DNA of 64,000 nucleotides from RBG-16-64-13 sp963718375 (GCA_963718375.1 CAVQZD010000004.1:248001-312000); one strand, 5' to 3'; shown: positions 24,032 to 31,215, counted from the stretch's first letter. Notes: generated by a model not told the origin, from the sequence alone. Numbers and translations are program-made.

Positions 24032-25109
24032 CGCTCGCCGCCTCCTCTCCGTGCCAGTAGCGGAGCCAGGCCTCCACGTCGGGCCCCAGCTTGGTGGTGC
24101 TCAGGAGCTTCTCCCTCGCGTACTCTGGGTGAGTGCGGCAGACCTCCGAGAGAAGCATGCCCGTCATGGGGCCGCGCGGGATCTGTAGGTCGGTCGCGGG
24201 GCGCGGTCCGTTGGTCTCGGGCTCCACCTCTACGATCTCCCCGGTCTCCATGTCCACCGTCTCGGCCTCATCTGCGGGGACCTCGATGGTGAGCTGCCCC
24301 GGCTGCGGCGTGGGCCCGAACAGCGCTTGCTGCGCCTGCTGCCCCTGGCCCATGAGAGCACCCAGCACGGCCGGGTCGGACGTGTCTGGGGTGTAGACCA
24401 GACTCATGACCAGGAAGGGCTTGCGGGCCTCTTCGGGTGTGTATTTTTGCTTGACGGTGAGTGCTTGCCGATAGGCCGCCAGGCGGGCCTTGGTCTCGGT
24501 CATGCGGATGCGGAACTTGTGCACCCGTCCCCACCAGTTCTTGGCCCACCACTCGTTGTAGGCGCTGTCGCTCTTCTGCGCCCATGCCGGTGGTGAGCTT
24601 TTGAGCAGCGCCGTCTCGGCTTCTTCCACCCACTCCTGGCTCCCGAGCAGCTCACGATAGGTCCAGCCGTCGGGGTTGCGGACCTTGGCGTGCCACGTGA
24701 TGCGCACGTTCTCCCCGCGAGCGCCGAAGTAGACGATGTCCGGGCCGATGTCCGCGATGCCGGCCTTCTGCCCGATCTGGTCCAGGGCCTTCTTGGTGAG
24801 GGCGACCATCTTGACCCGCTTGTTCTCCCCGGAGCCCTCCGTCTCGATCGGGTAGAAGTCCCCGCCGTTCATCGGGTCGGGGTTGAGTTTCACCAGAGAC
24901 AGGCTCGGGGTGAAGTTCCGGTCGGCCTTGGCCAGAGTTGCCGCGGGTGCGAGTACGTTGTACTGCTCCTGCAGCTTGTCGCTCGTGAGGTCCACGAGCA
25001 AGACCCCGGTCGGTGAATACTGCACCACCCCTGCTGGCAGTTGGCCCGCTATGGCCATGAGCGCCTGTTCCTGCGGGCTGGCCTTCTCTAGTGCTTGGCT
25101 CGGTGTCAT
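24006..25109 (-). CDS. Putative phage recombination/DNA-processing protein
   Basis: 367 residues (GGGGTAGGAAAG before the ATG). The N-terminal region (PQEQALMAIAGQLPAGVVQY, NVLAPAATLAKADRNFTPSL) and the middle (WWAKNWWGRVHKFRIRMTET, then KARLAAYRQAL) resemble phage ssDNA-annealing accessory proteins but give no diagnostic motif. The end (IPRGPMTGMLLSEVCRTHPE, YAREKLL, VEAWLRYWHG) resembles the C-terminal domain found in exonuclease X-type and related proteins (I-x-G...G..l.e....YL.WL). It overlaps the sbcD gene. The family could not be confirmed. Confidence 0.5.
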   Translation of the reverse strand: MTPSQALEKASPQEQALMAIAGQLPAGVVQYSPTGVLLVDLTSDKLQEQYNVLAPAATLAKADRNFTPSLSLVKLNPDPMNGGDFYPIETEGSGENKRVKMVALTKKALDQIGQKAGIADIGPDIVYFGARGENVRITWHAKVRNPDGWTYRELLGSQEWVEEAETALLKSSPPAWAQKSDSAYNEWWAKNWWGRVHKFRIRMTETKARLAAYRQALTVKQKYTPEEARKPFLVMSLVYTPDTSDPAVLGALMGQGQQAQQALFGPTPQPGQLTIEVPADEAETVDMETGEIVEVEPETNGPRPATDLQIPRGPMTGMLLSEVCRTHPEYAREKLLSTTKLGPDVEAWLRYWHGEEAASDDLSDVTF

Positions 25110-25114
25110 CTTTC

Positions 25115-25441
25115 CTACCCCTTTACGCTGTGTTGCCTAGATTGCTGGAGCTGGCCGCGAAGACTCGCGAGCAGCTCGAAGACGGGACCCACCATGCGCC
25201 GGACGTCTTGCATGCCGTCGCACTGCTCGGTATTCATGCGGTGCTCGACCTTGGTGCGCGTCAGCAGCGAGCGCACGTATGGCTCGTCTCCGTCGTCCAC
25301 GCGCCCGTCTGAAAAGATGCTGCAGAAGACCTCCAGCATGTCTGTGGTGTTATCCACCTGAGCGTCTGCCGAGCAGTCGAGGTCGAACACCAAGTCGTCA
25401 AGCTCAGCCTGTGCGTGAGGTATAGGGCCGCGTGGGTTCAT
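25115..25441 (-). CDS. Hypothetical phage protein
   Basis: 108 residues, acidic: FDLDCSADAQVDNTTDMLEV, FCSIFSDGRVDDGDEPYVRS and a C-terminal helix (FELLASLRGQLQQSRQ). No family is recognised. It lies 5 nt from the putative recombination gene in the early operon. Confidence 0.55.
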   Translation of the reverse strand: MNPRGPIPHAQAELDDLVFDLDCSADAQVDNTTDMLEVFCSIFSDGRVDDGDEPYVRSLLTRTKVEHRMNTEQCDGMQDVRRMVGPVFELLASLRGQLQQSRQHSVKG

Positions 25442-25443
25442 GG

Positions 25444-25755
25444 CTATGCCACCCGGCCGCAGTGGGCCAGCGCATCGATGGAGTCCAAGTAGGCGCGCTC
25501 TGCCTCTGCCACCTGCTCCCTAGCCGCGTCCAAGTCACCCTTGCGGAGGCGTATCTGCTCCATTGCCTCGTCGAAGTCCAGGGGGGCCGGAGCGTGACGG
25601 GTCGCCAGTGAGAGCAGGAAATCGTCAACGTCTGCCCCCCCGCCCGGGGGCAGGGTGTGTCTGTAGGGTGCCGGGGCCACCGCTAGGCGGGTGGCCATGA
25701 CCGCCAGGGCGGTCCCCGGGGCTGGCCTCTTCTCTTCTGGCTTGTTACTGGTCAT
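25444..25755 (-). CDS. Hypothetical phage coiled-coil protein
   Basis: 103 residues with a Pro/Ala-rich start and a C-terminal coiled coil (EAMEQIRLRKGDLDAAREQV, AEAERAYLDSIDALAHCG). ATG at 25755. Function unknown; part of the tightly packed early operon. Confidence 0.55.
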   Translation of the reverse strand: MTSNKPEEKRPAPGTALAVMATRLAVAPAPYRHTLPPGGGADVDDFLLSLATRHAPAPLDFDEAMEQIRLRKGDLDAAREQVAEAERAYLDSIDALAHCGRVA

Positions 25756-25757
25756 GC

Positions 25758-26045
25758 TTACTTGCTCCCTTCGTTTGTGGACGCTTTGACCGGGGCTGGC
25801 GCCGGCATGCCCTGGCCGCTGTACGACTTGCGATACCTCCGCCCTGTGCTCGTGACGAACTCGGCGACGAGGACCGCGGGCGTACCGGGGACCGCCTGCC
25901 TGGCGGGTTTGTCGTGGCAGACCTTCACCACCACCAGAGAATCAGCGACCGCGCGGTGTAGTGCCTCGCACTCCAGCGCCTTCTCAGCGATGCCGTAGTA
26001 GCTGGTCCCGCACTCTTCGCAGGAGTAGGTGACCTCCGTTCTCAC
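25758..26045 (-). CDS. Small zinc-ribbon phage protein
   Basis: 95 residues (GTG start): TYSCEECGTSYYGIAEKALE then CEALHRAVADSLVVVKVCHD. The first CxxC with a later Cys-x6-Cys or His forms a likely zinc-binding site. The C-terminal tail is basic and Pro/Ala-rich. No known function. Confidence 0.55.
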   Translation of the reverse strand: MRTEVTYSCEECGTSYYGIAEKALECEALHRAVADSLVVVKVCHDKPARQAVPGTPAVLVAEFVTSTGRRYRKSYSGQGMPAPAPVKASTNEGSK

Positions 26046-26049
26046 AGTC

Positions 26050-26592
26050 TCACCCCCTCACGGTCGGTTCTCTATTCACGGTGATGCGGATCCCGGCGGG
26101 GGCCTCTTCGGGCTGCCACACCTTCGCGCGCACCATCTGGCCTATCTTCTTTTCGTCCGGGCAGCACAGGTCCCGGGGGACGTCCTTGGGCGCGGTGATC
26201 TCGAAGCTCCAGCGCTCAACGAAGGTCACGGTGGCGCCGTTGTCAGTCGTTACCGTCTTGGCCGGCGCCTGGACGTCCCGCCGGTACGTGCTGCTCTTGG
26301 TGACGATGATGCCGTCGGCCTCCTTCAGGGGCGCGACGTTATCAGCGAAGAAGCGGTTTATGTCCTTCACGTGGTCGTTCAGCGGGTCCACGAACCGCCG
26401 CCGAAGGGCGTCGACCGCCTTGATCTCTCCCCGGCACTGGCTCAGCATGGCCAGGGCTCGGTTTAGGCTCGCCTCGTCACAGATCGTGAGGGCCTGGGCC
26501 TGCTGAACTATCGCCGCGGCTGCCTGCTGCCGCTGGGCCACTTCGCCGTCTGCCACGACCTCGGCTAGTGCCCGTCCTTCTACTTCCGCCAT
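26050..26592 (-). CDS. Hypothetical phage protein with helical N-terminus
   Basis: 180 residues. A long helix (QRQQAAAAIVQQAQALTICD, RALAMLSQCRGEIKAVDALR) leads into RRRFVDPLNDHVKDINRFFA and a beta-rich tail (VERWSFEITAPKDVPRDLCC). The helical region resembles DUF1351-type phage proteins often found beside recombinases. It lies between the PD-(D/E)XK nuclease and the small early genes. Function inferred only from context. Confidence 0.6.
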   Translation of the reverse strand: MAEVEGRALAEVVADGEVAQRQQAAAAIVQQAQALTICDEASLNRALAMLSQCRGEIKAVDALRRRFVDPLNDHVKDINRFFADNVAPLKEADGIIVTKSSTYRRDVQAPAKTVTTDNGATVTFVERWSFEITAPKDVPRDLCCPDEKKIGQMVRAKVWQPEEAPAGIRITVNREPTVRG

Positions 26593-26596
26593 GTGA

Positions 26597-27112
26597 TCAT
26601 CCCCCTTGCTTGAGTATCCGATACAGTCCGAGACAATAGGTGAATCCCCGGAAGTCCTCTTCGTGCCGTGTGAACGTGTGCGCCGTCACCTCCCCTGGCT
26701 GGTCTTTACTGAACAGCAGCACCTTCCGGTTGGCCGCCTTGTCCCCGTAAGTGTCCACGGCCGCCCTTCGATAGGCGGCGGTCTGGAAGCGGTGCTCCGG
26801 GTAGACCCCGGCTGTGGTCTTCCAGTCGATAAGCGTCGGTAGCTTCTGCCCGATCAGGCGGCAGTAGAGGTCGGGGGTGCCCGCGTAGCCGTAGGCTGGG
26901 CACGTCACCGGCCGTTCGATCGCGTAGGCCTCTTCGACGTTGGCGTCTATCCACCGCCGCCCCGCCTCGATCGTGGCCACCCACTCTTCCGGCATACTCA
27001 CCGGGAGCAAGCTGCGGCCCGATACGTGGGCCTCGAGGCCGGCGTGGATGCTGCTGCCGAAGGCGGCGGCCTCATCCCTGATTTGGTCGGCCCTGGTCCC
27101 CATGCGCTTCAT
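26597..27112 (-). CDS. PD-(D/E)XK (Cas4/RecB-like) phage nuclease
   Basis: 171 residues. The catalytic core is visible: TRADQIRDEAAAFGSSIHAG (Q-motif-like start), YGYAGTPDLYCRLIG (G-x-x-D), TLIDWKTTAGVYPEHRFQTA (D-W-K, then Q-x-x-x-Y in the next helix). Such phage exonucleases work with annealing proteins and SbcCD. The frame stays open upstream of the ATG at 27112, through the preceding micro-gene, with ALEDWMKRMGT matching the family's usual upstream segment. The normal N-terminal part therefore seems shortened or rearranged. Start overlaps the micro-gene stop. Confidence 0.85.
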   Translation of the reverse strand: MKRMGTRADQIRDEAAAFGSSIHAGLEAHVSGRSLLPVSMPEEWVATIEAGRRWIDANVEEAYAIERPVTCPAYGYAGTPDLYCRLIGQKLPTLIDWKTTAGVYPEHRFQTAAYRRAAVDTYGDKAANRKVLLFSKDQPGEVTAHTFTRHEEDFRGFTYCLGLYRILKQGG

Positions 27113-27219
27113 CCAGTCTTCCAGCGCGGACCCCTCCGACTGACCCGCCGGAGCGCGACCAGGTAGAGGGTGAGGAATGCAGCGATGTAGCCAGCTAGGA
27201 ATGTGAGGAAGTAGCTCAC
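27109..27219 (-). CDS. Micro-membrane protein (36 aa)
   Basis: From the GTG at 27219 (GGAGGCGGAC just upstream): SYFLTFLAGYIAAFLTLYLV followed by a basic tail (RRVSRRGPRWKTG). One transmembrane helix, positive-inside tail. GTGA overlap with the next micro-gene upstream and ATGA overlap with the nuclease gene suggest translation coupling. Function unknown. Confidence 0.55.
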   Translation of the reverse strand: MSYFLTFLAGYIAAFLTLYLVALRRVSRRGPRWKTG

Positions 27220-27296
27220 GTCCGCCTCCACATGCCCACGACCAGAGCCGTGAGGTAGAAGGCGACCAAGGCGGCGACGGCGATGTGGGCGGTCAT
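27216..27296 (-). CDS. Micro-membrane protein (26 aa)
   Basis: ATG at 27296 overlaps the previous stop (ATGA); TGA at 27216 overlaps the next GTG. The product is MTAHIAVAALVAFYLTALVV followed by GMWRRT, one short hydrophobic helix and a basic end. Two such micro-proteins in tandem in an early phage operon are unusual for holins, which lie in the late region. Confidence 0.5.
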   Translation of the reverse strand: MTAHIAVAALVAFYLTALVVGMWRRT

Positions 27297-27628
27297 GCCA
27301 CTTGCTCCACATCGAAGAGCGTGCCCGTGTAGTCGAGGCCCGGTAGCATCCGGGTGGCGACCCGGATGGAATGCTCAAGCTCACGCGCCCTGGAAGTCTG
27401 AATAGCTATCCACTCACGCCACACGTCGGGATCGTCGGTTATCCAGACGCCGCCCCTAGTGGGGAAGGCGACGATGAAGTGCCCGTAGTCCTCGCGCAGG
27501 GTCTTGACCATCTCGCGCAGCTCATGGTCGTCAGTCACCCCGATGCGCGCGCCCAGCTTCTTCATGGTCGTGCCCGTCGCCTTCGAGCGCGGGATCACGG
27601 ACAGGAGTAGGCGGAGGGTGGCGTCCAT
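27293..27628 (-). CDS. Hypothetical phage protein, possible winged-helix
   Basis: 111 residues: RLLLSVIPRSKATGTTMKKL, GARIGVTDDHELREMVKTLR, EDYGHFIVAFPTRGGVWITD, and a C-terminal helix. The helix-helix-wing order (with 'FPTRGGVWIT' as the wing) resembles phage winged-helix proteins. No motif proves it. Overlaps the upstream gene by 1 nt and the micro-gene by 4 nt. Confidence 0.6.
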   Translation of the reverse strand: MDATLRLLLSVIPRSKATGTTMKKLGARIGVTDDHELREMVKTLREDYGHFIVAFPTRGGVWITDDPDVWREWIAIQTSRARELEHSIRVATRMLPGLDYTGTLFDVEQVA

Positions 27629-27816
27629 CAGTTCGCTCGCCCTCTCGCCCCGGCCTCACGGGGGGGTGTGAGACCGGGGGTCAAGGACAGTGGGAAAGGA
27701 GGACCACTGCTGACACGTCCCGGGGGGACGCGAGAGCCAAGTTGGGAGGCGGCCACACGTGGGGCCACCTTGCAGTAGAAGGCCGCGAGGGCCTGGTAGG
27801 CGTTGGGGGTGGTCAC
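27628..27816 (-). CDS. Hypothetical small phage protein
   Basis: 62 residues from the GTG at 27816, which overlaps the Cro-like stop (GTGA): TTPNAYQALAAFYCKVAPRV followed by a Pro/Gly/Arg-rich tail. No family is recognised. Second gene of the early transcript. Confidence 0.55.
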   Translation of the reverse strand: MTTPNAYQALAAFYCKVAPRVAASQLGSRVPPGRVSSGPPFPLSLTPGLTPPREAGARGRAN

Positions 27817-28001
27817 GCGGCAGGCACCAACTCGGAGATCTCCACGTCGAGCGCCTTGGCGTAGGCGGCGGCCTGGACGAGGGTGATCGCGCTTTCGCCG
27901 TTGGCGTGGCGGTAGACGGTGCGCTCGGGCACATGGGCAGCTTTGGCAAGCTGCCTGACGTTCGTCTGCTTCTCTTCTATCAGTTCGGCCAGTCGGGTCA
28001 T
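27813..28001 (-). CDS. XRE-family early regulator (Cro-like)
   Basis: 62 residues from the ATG at 28001, chosen because AAGGAGCGAC lies upstream; a longer frame reads through the operators. TRLAELIEEKQTNVRQLAKA is followed by AHVPERTVYRHANGESAITL, a clear helix-turn-helix. A single HTH domain without a C-terminal domain, first in the lytic-direction transcript and divergent from a larger HTH repressor, is the Cro arrangement. Its promoter is overlapped by palindromic operators, so it probably regulates itself and the divergent gene. Confidence 0.85.
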   Translation of the reverse strand: MTRLAELIEEKQTNVRQLAKAAHVPERTVYRHANGESAITLVQAAAYAKALDVEISELVPAA

Positions 28002-28015
28002 GTCGCTCCTTGTAC

Positions 28016-28090
28016 TTGCCAACGTTGGCAACTGTTCCCAGTATACGCACCTTGCCAATGTTGTCAATAGTTAAATGCCGACGTTGGCTA
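28016..28090. promoter_or_regulatory. Three 16-bp palindromic operators (switch region)
   Basis: A perfect palindrome TTGCCAACGTTGGCAA is at 28016-28031. Two degenerate copies follow: TTGCCAATGTTGTCAA at 28052-28067 and ATGCCGACGTTGGCTA at 28075-28090. They lie between divergent HTH genes. The middle copy overlaps the -35 of the Cro-side promoter and the first lies at its start site. Confidence 0.85.
28040..28067 (-). promoter_or_regulatory. Early lytic promoter (TTGACA N16 TATACT)
   Basis: On the minus strand TTGACA (28067-28062) and TATACT (28045-28040) are separated by 16 bp, close to ideal sigma-70 boxes. Transcription would begin near 28033 and read the Cro-like gene. The operator at 28052-28067 covers the -35 and spacer. 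Confidence 0.8.
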
Positions 28091-28103
28091 GACTGGGCTT
28101 ACA

Positions 28104-28457
28104 ATGGACAGACGCACCATGAAGCCTCTGGCAACAGCACTGTCCGAATTGCTCAGGGAGCGGGAGATGAGCCAGGCCGAACTCTGGGCGCTGGCTGGCC
28201 TGAGTCCGACCGTGGTGAGCCGCTACCTAAGCGGAGAGCGCGGCAGGAAGATGGACTGGAGATCGGCCGATACCATTGAGAGGCTGGCGGGTGCGTTAGA
28301 TGTCGGCCCCGACTACTTCATCGAGTACCGCATGTGGCAGGTCTCCCAGGCGGCGAAGCTCTACCCCCTGATCACCAACGAGGTCTACGACGTGCTCATG
28401 GGCTACGTCTCCAGAGAGCCGGGCGGCCTGAGCAGCCTACGGAGCAAGGGTAAGTGA
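28104..28457 (+). CDS. XRE-family repressor (CI-like)
   Basis: 117 residues (ATG at 28104; a second ATG at 28119). LATALSELLREREMSQAELW, ALAGLSPTVVSRYLSGERGR is a typical Cro/CI helix-turn-helix, followed by ADTIERLAGALDVGPDYFIE and a short C-terminal extension. It lacks a LexA-like peptidase domain, so induction by self-cleavage is not expected. It is divergent from the Cro-like gene across three operators. No ribosome-binding site is visible, so translation may start on a very short leader. Confidence 0.8.
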   Translation: MDRRTMKPLATALSELLREREMSQAELWALAGLSPTVVSRYLSGERGRKMDWRSADTIERLAGALDVGPDYFIEYRMWQVSQAAKLYPLITNEVYDVLMGYVSREPGGLSSLRSKGK

Positions 28458-28637
28458 GCCCCCAGCGCGGCCCTGTCACCAGCCTGGGCAAAACGTCGGG
28501 CCGCGCGAAGCGACCAGATGGCGAGATGAACGAAGAACCGAGACACCTTCCCCCCTTGCGTAGTAGCGGAGTGCTCATGCTATCGTCAGGGTCGGACGGG
28601 AACGATAAGACCAAAGACTGAGGCTAGGGAGGGAATC

Positions 28638-29093
28638 GTGAGGAGACTCTTGGTGATGCTGTCTCTGGCGGGAATGGTGGTGGCCGCCGTTGGCTGTGGG
28701 TCTGACGTTGACAAGGAAGACTTCGCGGACGTTTGGCGGGCCGCGGTTGAGCTTCAGGCCGCCACCACTGCGGGCGTCACCTATAACGACCTCGGGCCAA
28801 TGGTGCAGGATCTTGTTGCCGAGATCGGACTGCTACCACAGGACCTATCAGAAACGGAGCAAGACATCGCGCGAAAATTGGCCGACATCGCCCAAGCGTA
28901 CGATGACAGCATGGCTTTGTGGGAGCAGACGCTCAAGTATGGCGACTCGCTCCCCTATGTCTTCGTGTTCGACGAATGGAGCGCGATTCTGGACCGGTAT
29001 GGTGTGTCCTCCCGGGAGCAGGATGCCTTCTTGGAGGTCTGGGTTTGGGCCTCGGACAGCATCGACGAACTACGGCCTGCAATAGCGCCATAG
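28638..29093 (+). CDS. Prophage-encoded lipoprotein
   Basis: 151 residues, GTG start with GGGAGGGAA upstream. A signal peptide (RRLLVMLSLAGMVVAAVGCG) ends in a lipobox (AVGC). The mature part is acidic and helical (LSETEQDIARKLADIAQAYD) with conserved-looking Trp/Tyr residues (MALWEQTLKYGDSLPYVFVF). It lies between the repressor and integrase genes, on the lysogeny strand, where phages often carry lysogenic-conversion or superinfection-exclusion genes. The 180 bases upstream (28458-28637) show no gene. Function unknown. Confidence 0.75.
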   Translation: MRRLLVMLSLAGMVVAAVGCGSDVDKEDFADVWRAAVELQAATTAGVTYNDLGPMVQDLVAEIGLLPQDLSETEQDIARKLADIAQAYDDSMALWEQTLKYGDSLPYVFVFDEWSAILDRYGVSSREQDAFLEVWVWASDSIDELRPAIAP

Positions 29094-29106
29094 CTTACTC
29101 ACGAGA

Positions 29107-30633
29107 GTGACCCACGTAGTAGCCTATTTGCGGCAATCTGACGAAGAGGGCTACCGCCGCGATCTGTCCTGCCCACTCCAGCAGCAGACCTTCCTAGCCG
29201 ATGTGGAGCGTCGCCGCGAGGCCGGGGAGACCATCACCTACGAGATAGCCCCTTTGGACGAGGGCCGGTCTGGTGGTGAGTTCGAGCGCCCGGGGCTCCA
29301 GTGGCTGCTCGCCAACCTGGACCGCTTCCAGGAGGTGTGGACCTACGACCACGACCGACTGGCGCGTCACGAGTTCTATGGTCCGCTCATCATGTGGGAG
29401 CTGCGCAGCCGGGGAGTGAAGCTCTGGTGCTCGACCGGAGGCTCAGACGAAGAGACCCCTATGGGCAGATTCATGACGGACCTACGCCTGCGCTTCGGCG
29501 CCCTCTACCGGGAGCAGGTGTCAGACCGCACCAAGCGGAACCGCGACCAAAGGCTAAAGTCCGGACTCTGGAGCGGGCACGCTCCGACCGGGTACATCTA
29601 CGCAGACGAAGACGGGCCGGGGTCCAAACGTTTGCTCGTGCCGGACCCACAGGCAGCGGATAAGGTGCGCGCCATCTTTCGGGCTCTAGCAGAGGGGAAG
29701 AGTCAGCGGCAGGCTTGCCGAGAGCTGGGCCTGAATCAGACCACGGTCATCTATCAGAAGGACAACCCGCTCTACATCGGCCTGGTCTACAAGCACAGGC
29801 AGCACCTCGAGACGACGCCAGAGCGCACCTACAATGTCCTGTGGGCGCTCGCGGCTGATGAGGCGGTGGACTGGATATACCCAGGACGGCATGAGGCTCT
29901 GGTGGACGCGGGCACCTGGGACGCCGTGGAGTTGCGCCGGCAGTCCAGCCCCAAGAACCGCGTCAGCACCACCTACGGGCTCTCTGGGCGGTTTCGGTGT
30001 GCGGAGTGTGGCGGGGCGCTGAGGATCTCGCGCAAGCAGGGCAAGCGCAACCACTCGCTCCGCTGCGAGCGGTGCAAGTGGGAGCGGTCATACGGTTATG
30101 CAGAACAGGCGGTGTTCGCGGCCATGACCGTCATCACTGAGTCCAAGGAGTTTGAGGCTGCGGTAGAGGCAGAGTTGACCAAGGACCATCCGGCGGCGCC
30201 TGACCGCGTGGCCCAGCTGAGAGCCGAGAAGACTCGTGTCGATAGAAAGCTCGACCGCGCCCTGGATCTCCTGATGGAGGATGACGACCTATCCGGTGGC
30301 CTGCGCAAGCGTGCCGTGGCAATCAAGGCGCAGAGCGACGGCTTAGAGCGGGAGATCGTCAAGGAGGCGGCGAAGCTCCCAGCCCGGCCGTCTACCGTGG
30401 CGGAGTGGCGCTTCACCAAAGCGCGCTTGCTGAGTCTACCGATAGAGGATGTGTGGCGGGAGGCTACAGCGGAGGAGCAGCGGGAGCTACTCGCGGGCGT
30501 GTTCTCGGCCATCAGAGCGACCCCCAGGGAGATCACGTTTGAAGTCCGTGGTCTCGGTGTAGCCTTCTCTCTGCCCTGGCATGTGGCCCATCAAGAGGTG
30601 GCGGGACCCGGATTTGAACCGGGGACACCATGA
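29107..30633 (+). CDS. Large serine recombinase (phage integrase)
   Basis: 508 residues, GTG start with a weak ribosome-binding site. The resolvase domain begins VVAYLRQSDEEGYRRDLSC (catalytic Ser in R-Q-S), with the LDEGRSGGEFERPGLQ and YDHDRLAR motifs. The recombinase domain (LYIGLVYKHRQHLETTPE) and zinc ribbon (RCAECGGALRISRKQGKRN then RCERCKW) follow, then a coiled coil (VAQLRAEKTRVDRKLDRALD). The last codons (VAGPGFEPGTP, TGA at 30631-30633) read into the 3' end of tRNA-Phe, so the C-terminus was probably altered by integration or the att site overlaps the gene. Plus strand, last gene of the prophage. Confidence 0.93.
   Translation: MTHVVAYLRQSDEEGYRRDLSCPLQQQTFLADVERRREAGETITYEIAPLDEGRSGGEFERPGLQWLLANLDRFQEVWTYDHDRLARHEFYGPLIMWELRSRGVKLWCSTGGSDEETPMGRFMTDLRLRFGALYREQVSDRTKRNRDQRLKSGLWSGHAPTGYIYADEDGPGSKRLLVPDPQAADKVRAIFRALAEGKSQRQACRELGLNQTTVIYQKDNPLYIGLVYKHRQHLETTPERTYNVLWALAADEAVDWIYPGRHEALVDAGTWDAVELRRQSSPKNRVSTTYGLSGRFRCAECGGALRISRKQGKRNHSLRCERCKWERSYGYAEQAVFAAMTVITESKEFEAAVEAELTKDHPAAPDRVAQLRAEKTRVDRKLDRALDLLMEDDDLSGGLRKRAVAIKAQSDGLEREIVKEAAKLPARPSTVAEWRFTKARLLSLPIEDVWREATAEEQRELLAGVFSAIRATPREITFEVRGLGVAFSLPWHVAHQEVAGPGFEPGTP
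30599..30633. other. Predicted attachment-site region (right end of prophage)
   Basis: The serine integrase frame ends inside the 3' part of tRNA-Phe, which remains a complete, foldable tRNA. This suggests attR at the tRNA 3' end. The matching attL copy of the tRNA 3' end should lie left of the window, so the core cannot be delimited here. Confidence 0.5.
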
Positions 30634-30671
30634 TTTTCAGTCATGTGCTCTACCAACTGAGCTATCCCGCC
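30599..30671 (-). tRNA. tRNA-Phe (GAA)
   Basis: 73 nt on the minus strand. Acceptor GGCGGGA pairs with TCCCGCC; anticodon loop CTGAAAA; T-arm CCCGG TTCAAAT CCGGG; discriminator A; CCA not encoded. Its 3' end lies inside the phage integrase ORF. Confidence 0.97.
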
Positions 30672-30720
30672 ACGCGCCGAGCAGCCGCCGGATCGATGAC
30701 CCAAGCGGCATACCCCGAGG

Positions 30721-30794
<74 letters not shown>

Positions 30795-30853
30795 GCGAAA
30801 CAGCTTGCGAGATTATCGCACGTCAGCGACGCCATACAAGCGTCTCTTGCCAG

Positions 30854-30925
30854 TGGGCGCAGCAGGATTTGAACCTGCGACCCCCTGCTTGTAAGGCAGG
30901 TGCTCTCCCGCTGAGCTATGCGCCC
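30854..30925 (-). tRNA. tRNA-Val (TAC)
   Basis: 72 nt, minus strand. Acceptor GGGCGCA pairs with TGCGCCC; anticodon loop CTTACAA; T-arm GCAGG TTCAAAT CCTGC; discriminator A. Part of the Glu-Val-Asp-Phe cluster. Confidence 0.97.
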
Positions 30926-30951
30926 GACATCGCCCGTCAAACTAAGCGACA

Positions 30952-31024
30952 TGCCCCCAGGGGAATTCGAATCCCCGCCGCCGCCTTGAAAGGGCGGTGT
31001 CCTAGGCCACTAGACGATGGGGGC
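30952..31024 (-). tRNA. tRNA-Glu (TTC)
   Basis: 73 nt, minus strand. Acceptor GCCCCCA pairs with TGGGGGC; anticodon loop CTTTCAA; T-arm GGGGA TTCGAAT TCCCC; discriminator A. First gene of the cluster in transcription order. Confidence 0.97.
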
Positions 31025-31215
31025 GGTTCTGGCGCTGATGAGCCATCACCCGATGCTCTTCCGGCACGGCGCGCGGCTCACAGCCGAGAGATGCTAACAC
31101 GAAAGGGCGCGACACGGTAGAAGCCGTCGCGCGGCCCGGCTGCGTGCCAGACTCGCCGGCCCGCAGCCCCTTCAAACGTGGCTCGCCGATTCACGGTGTG
31201 CTACGCTCGCGGCCT

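Noticed and set aside
27216..27296. Micro-membrane proteins as the phage holin
   Set aside because: They are in the early operon, far from the late and lysis genes, which would lie beyond the left edge; size alone is not evidence.
31024..31215. Promoters for the tRNA-Glu cluster and for alr
   Set aside because: A TAGCAT-like -10 exists on the minus strand but no -35 at proper spacing; nothing convincing upstream of alr either.
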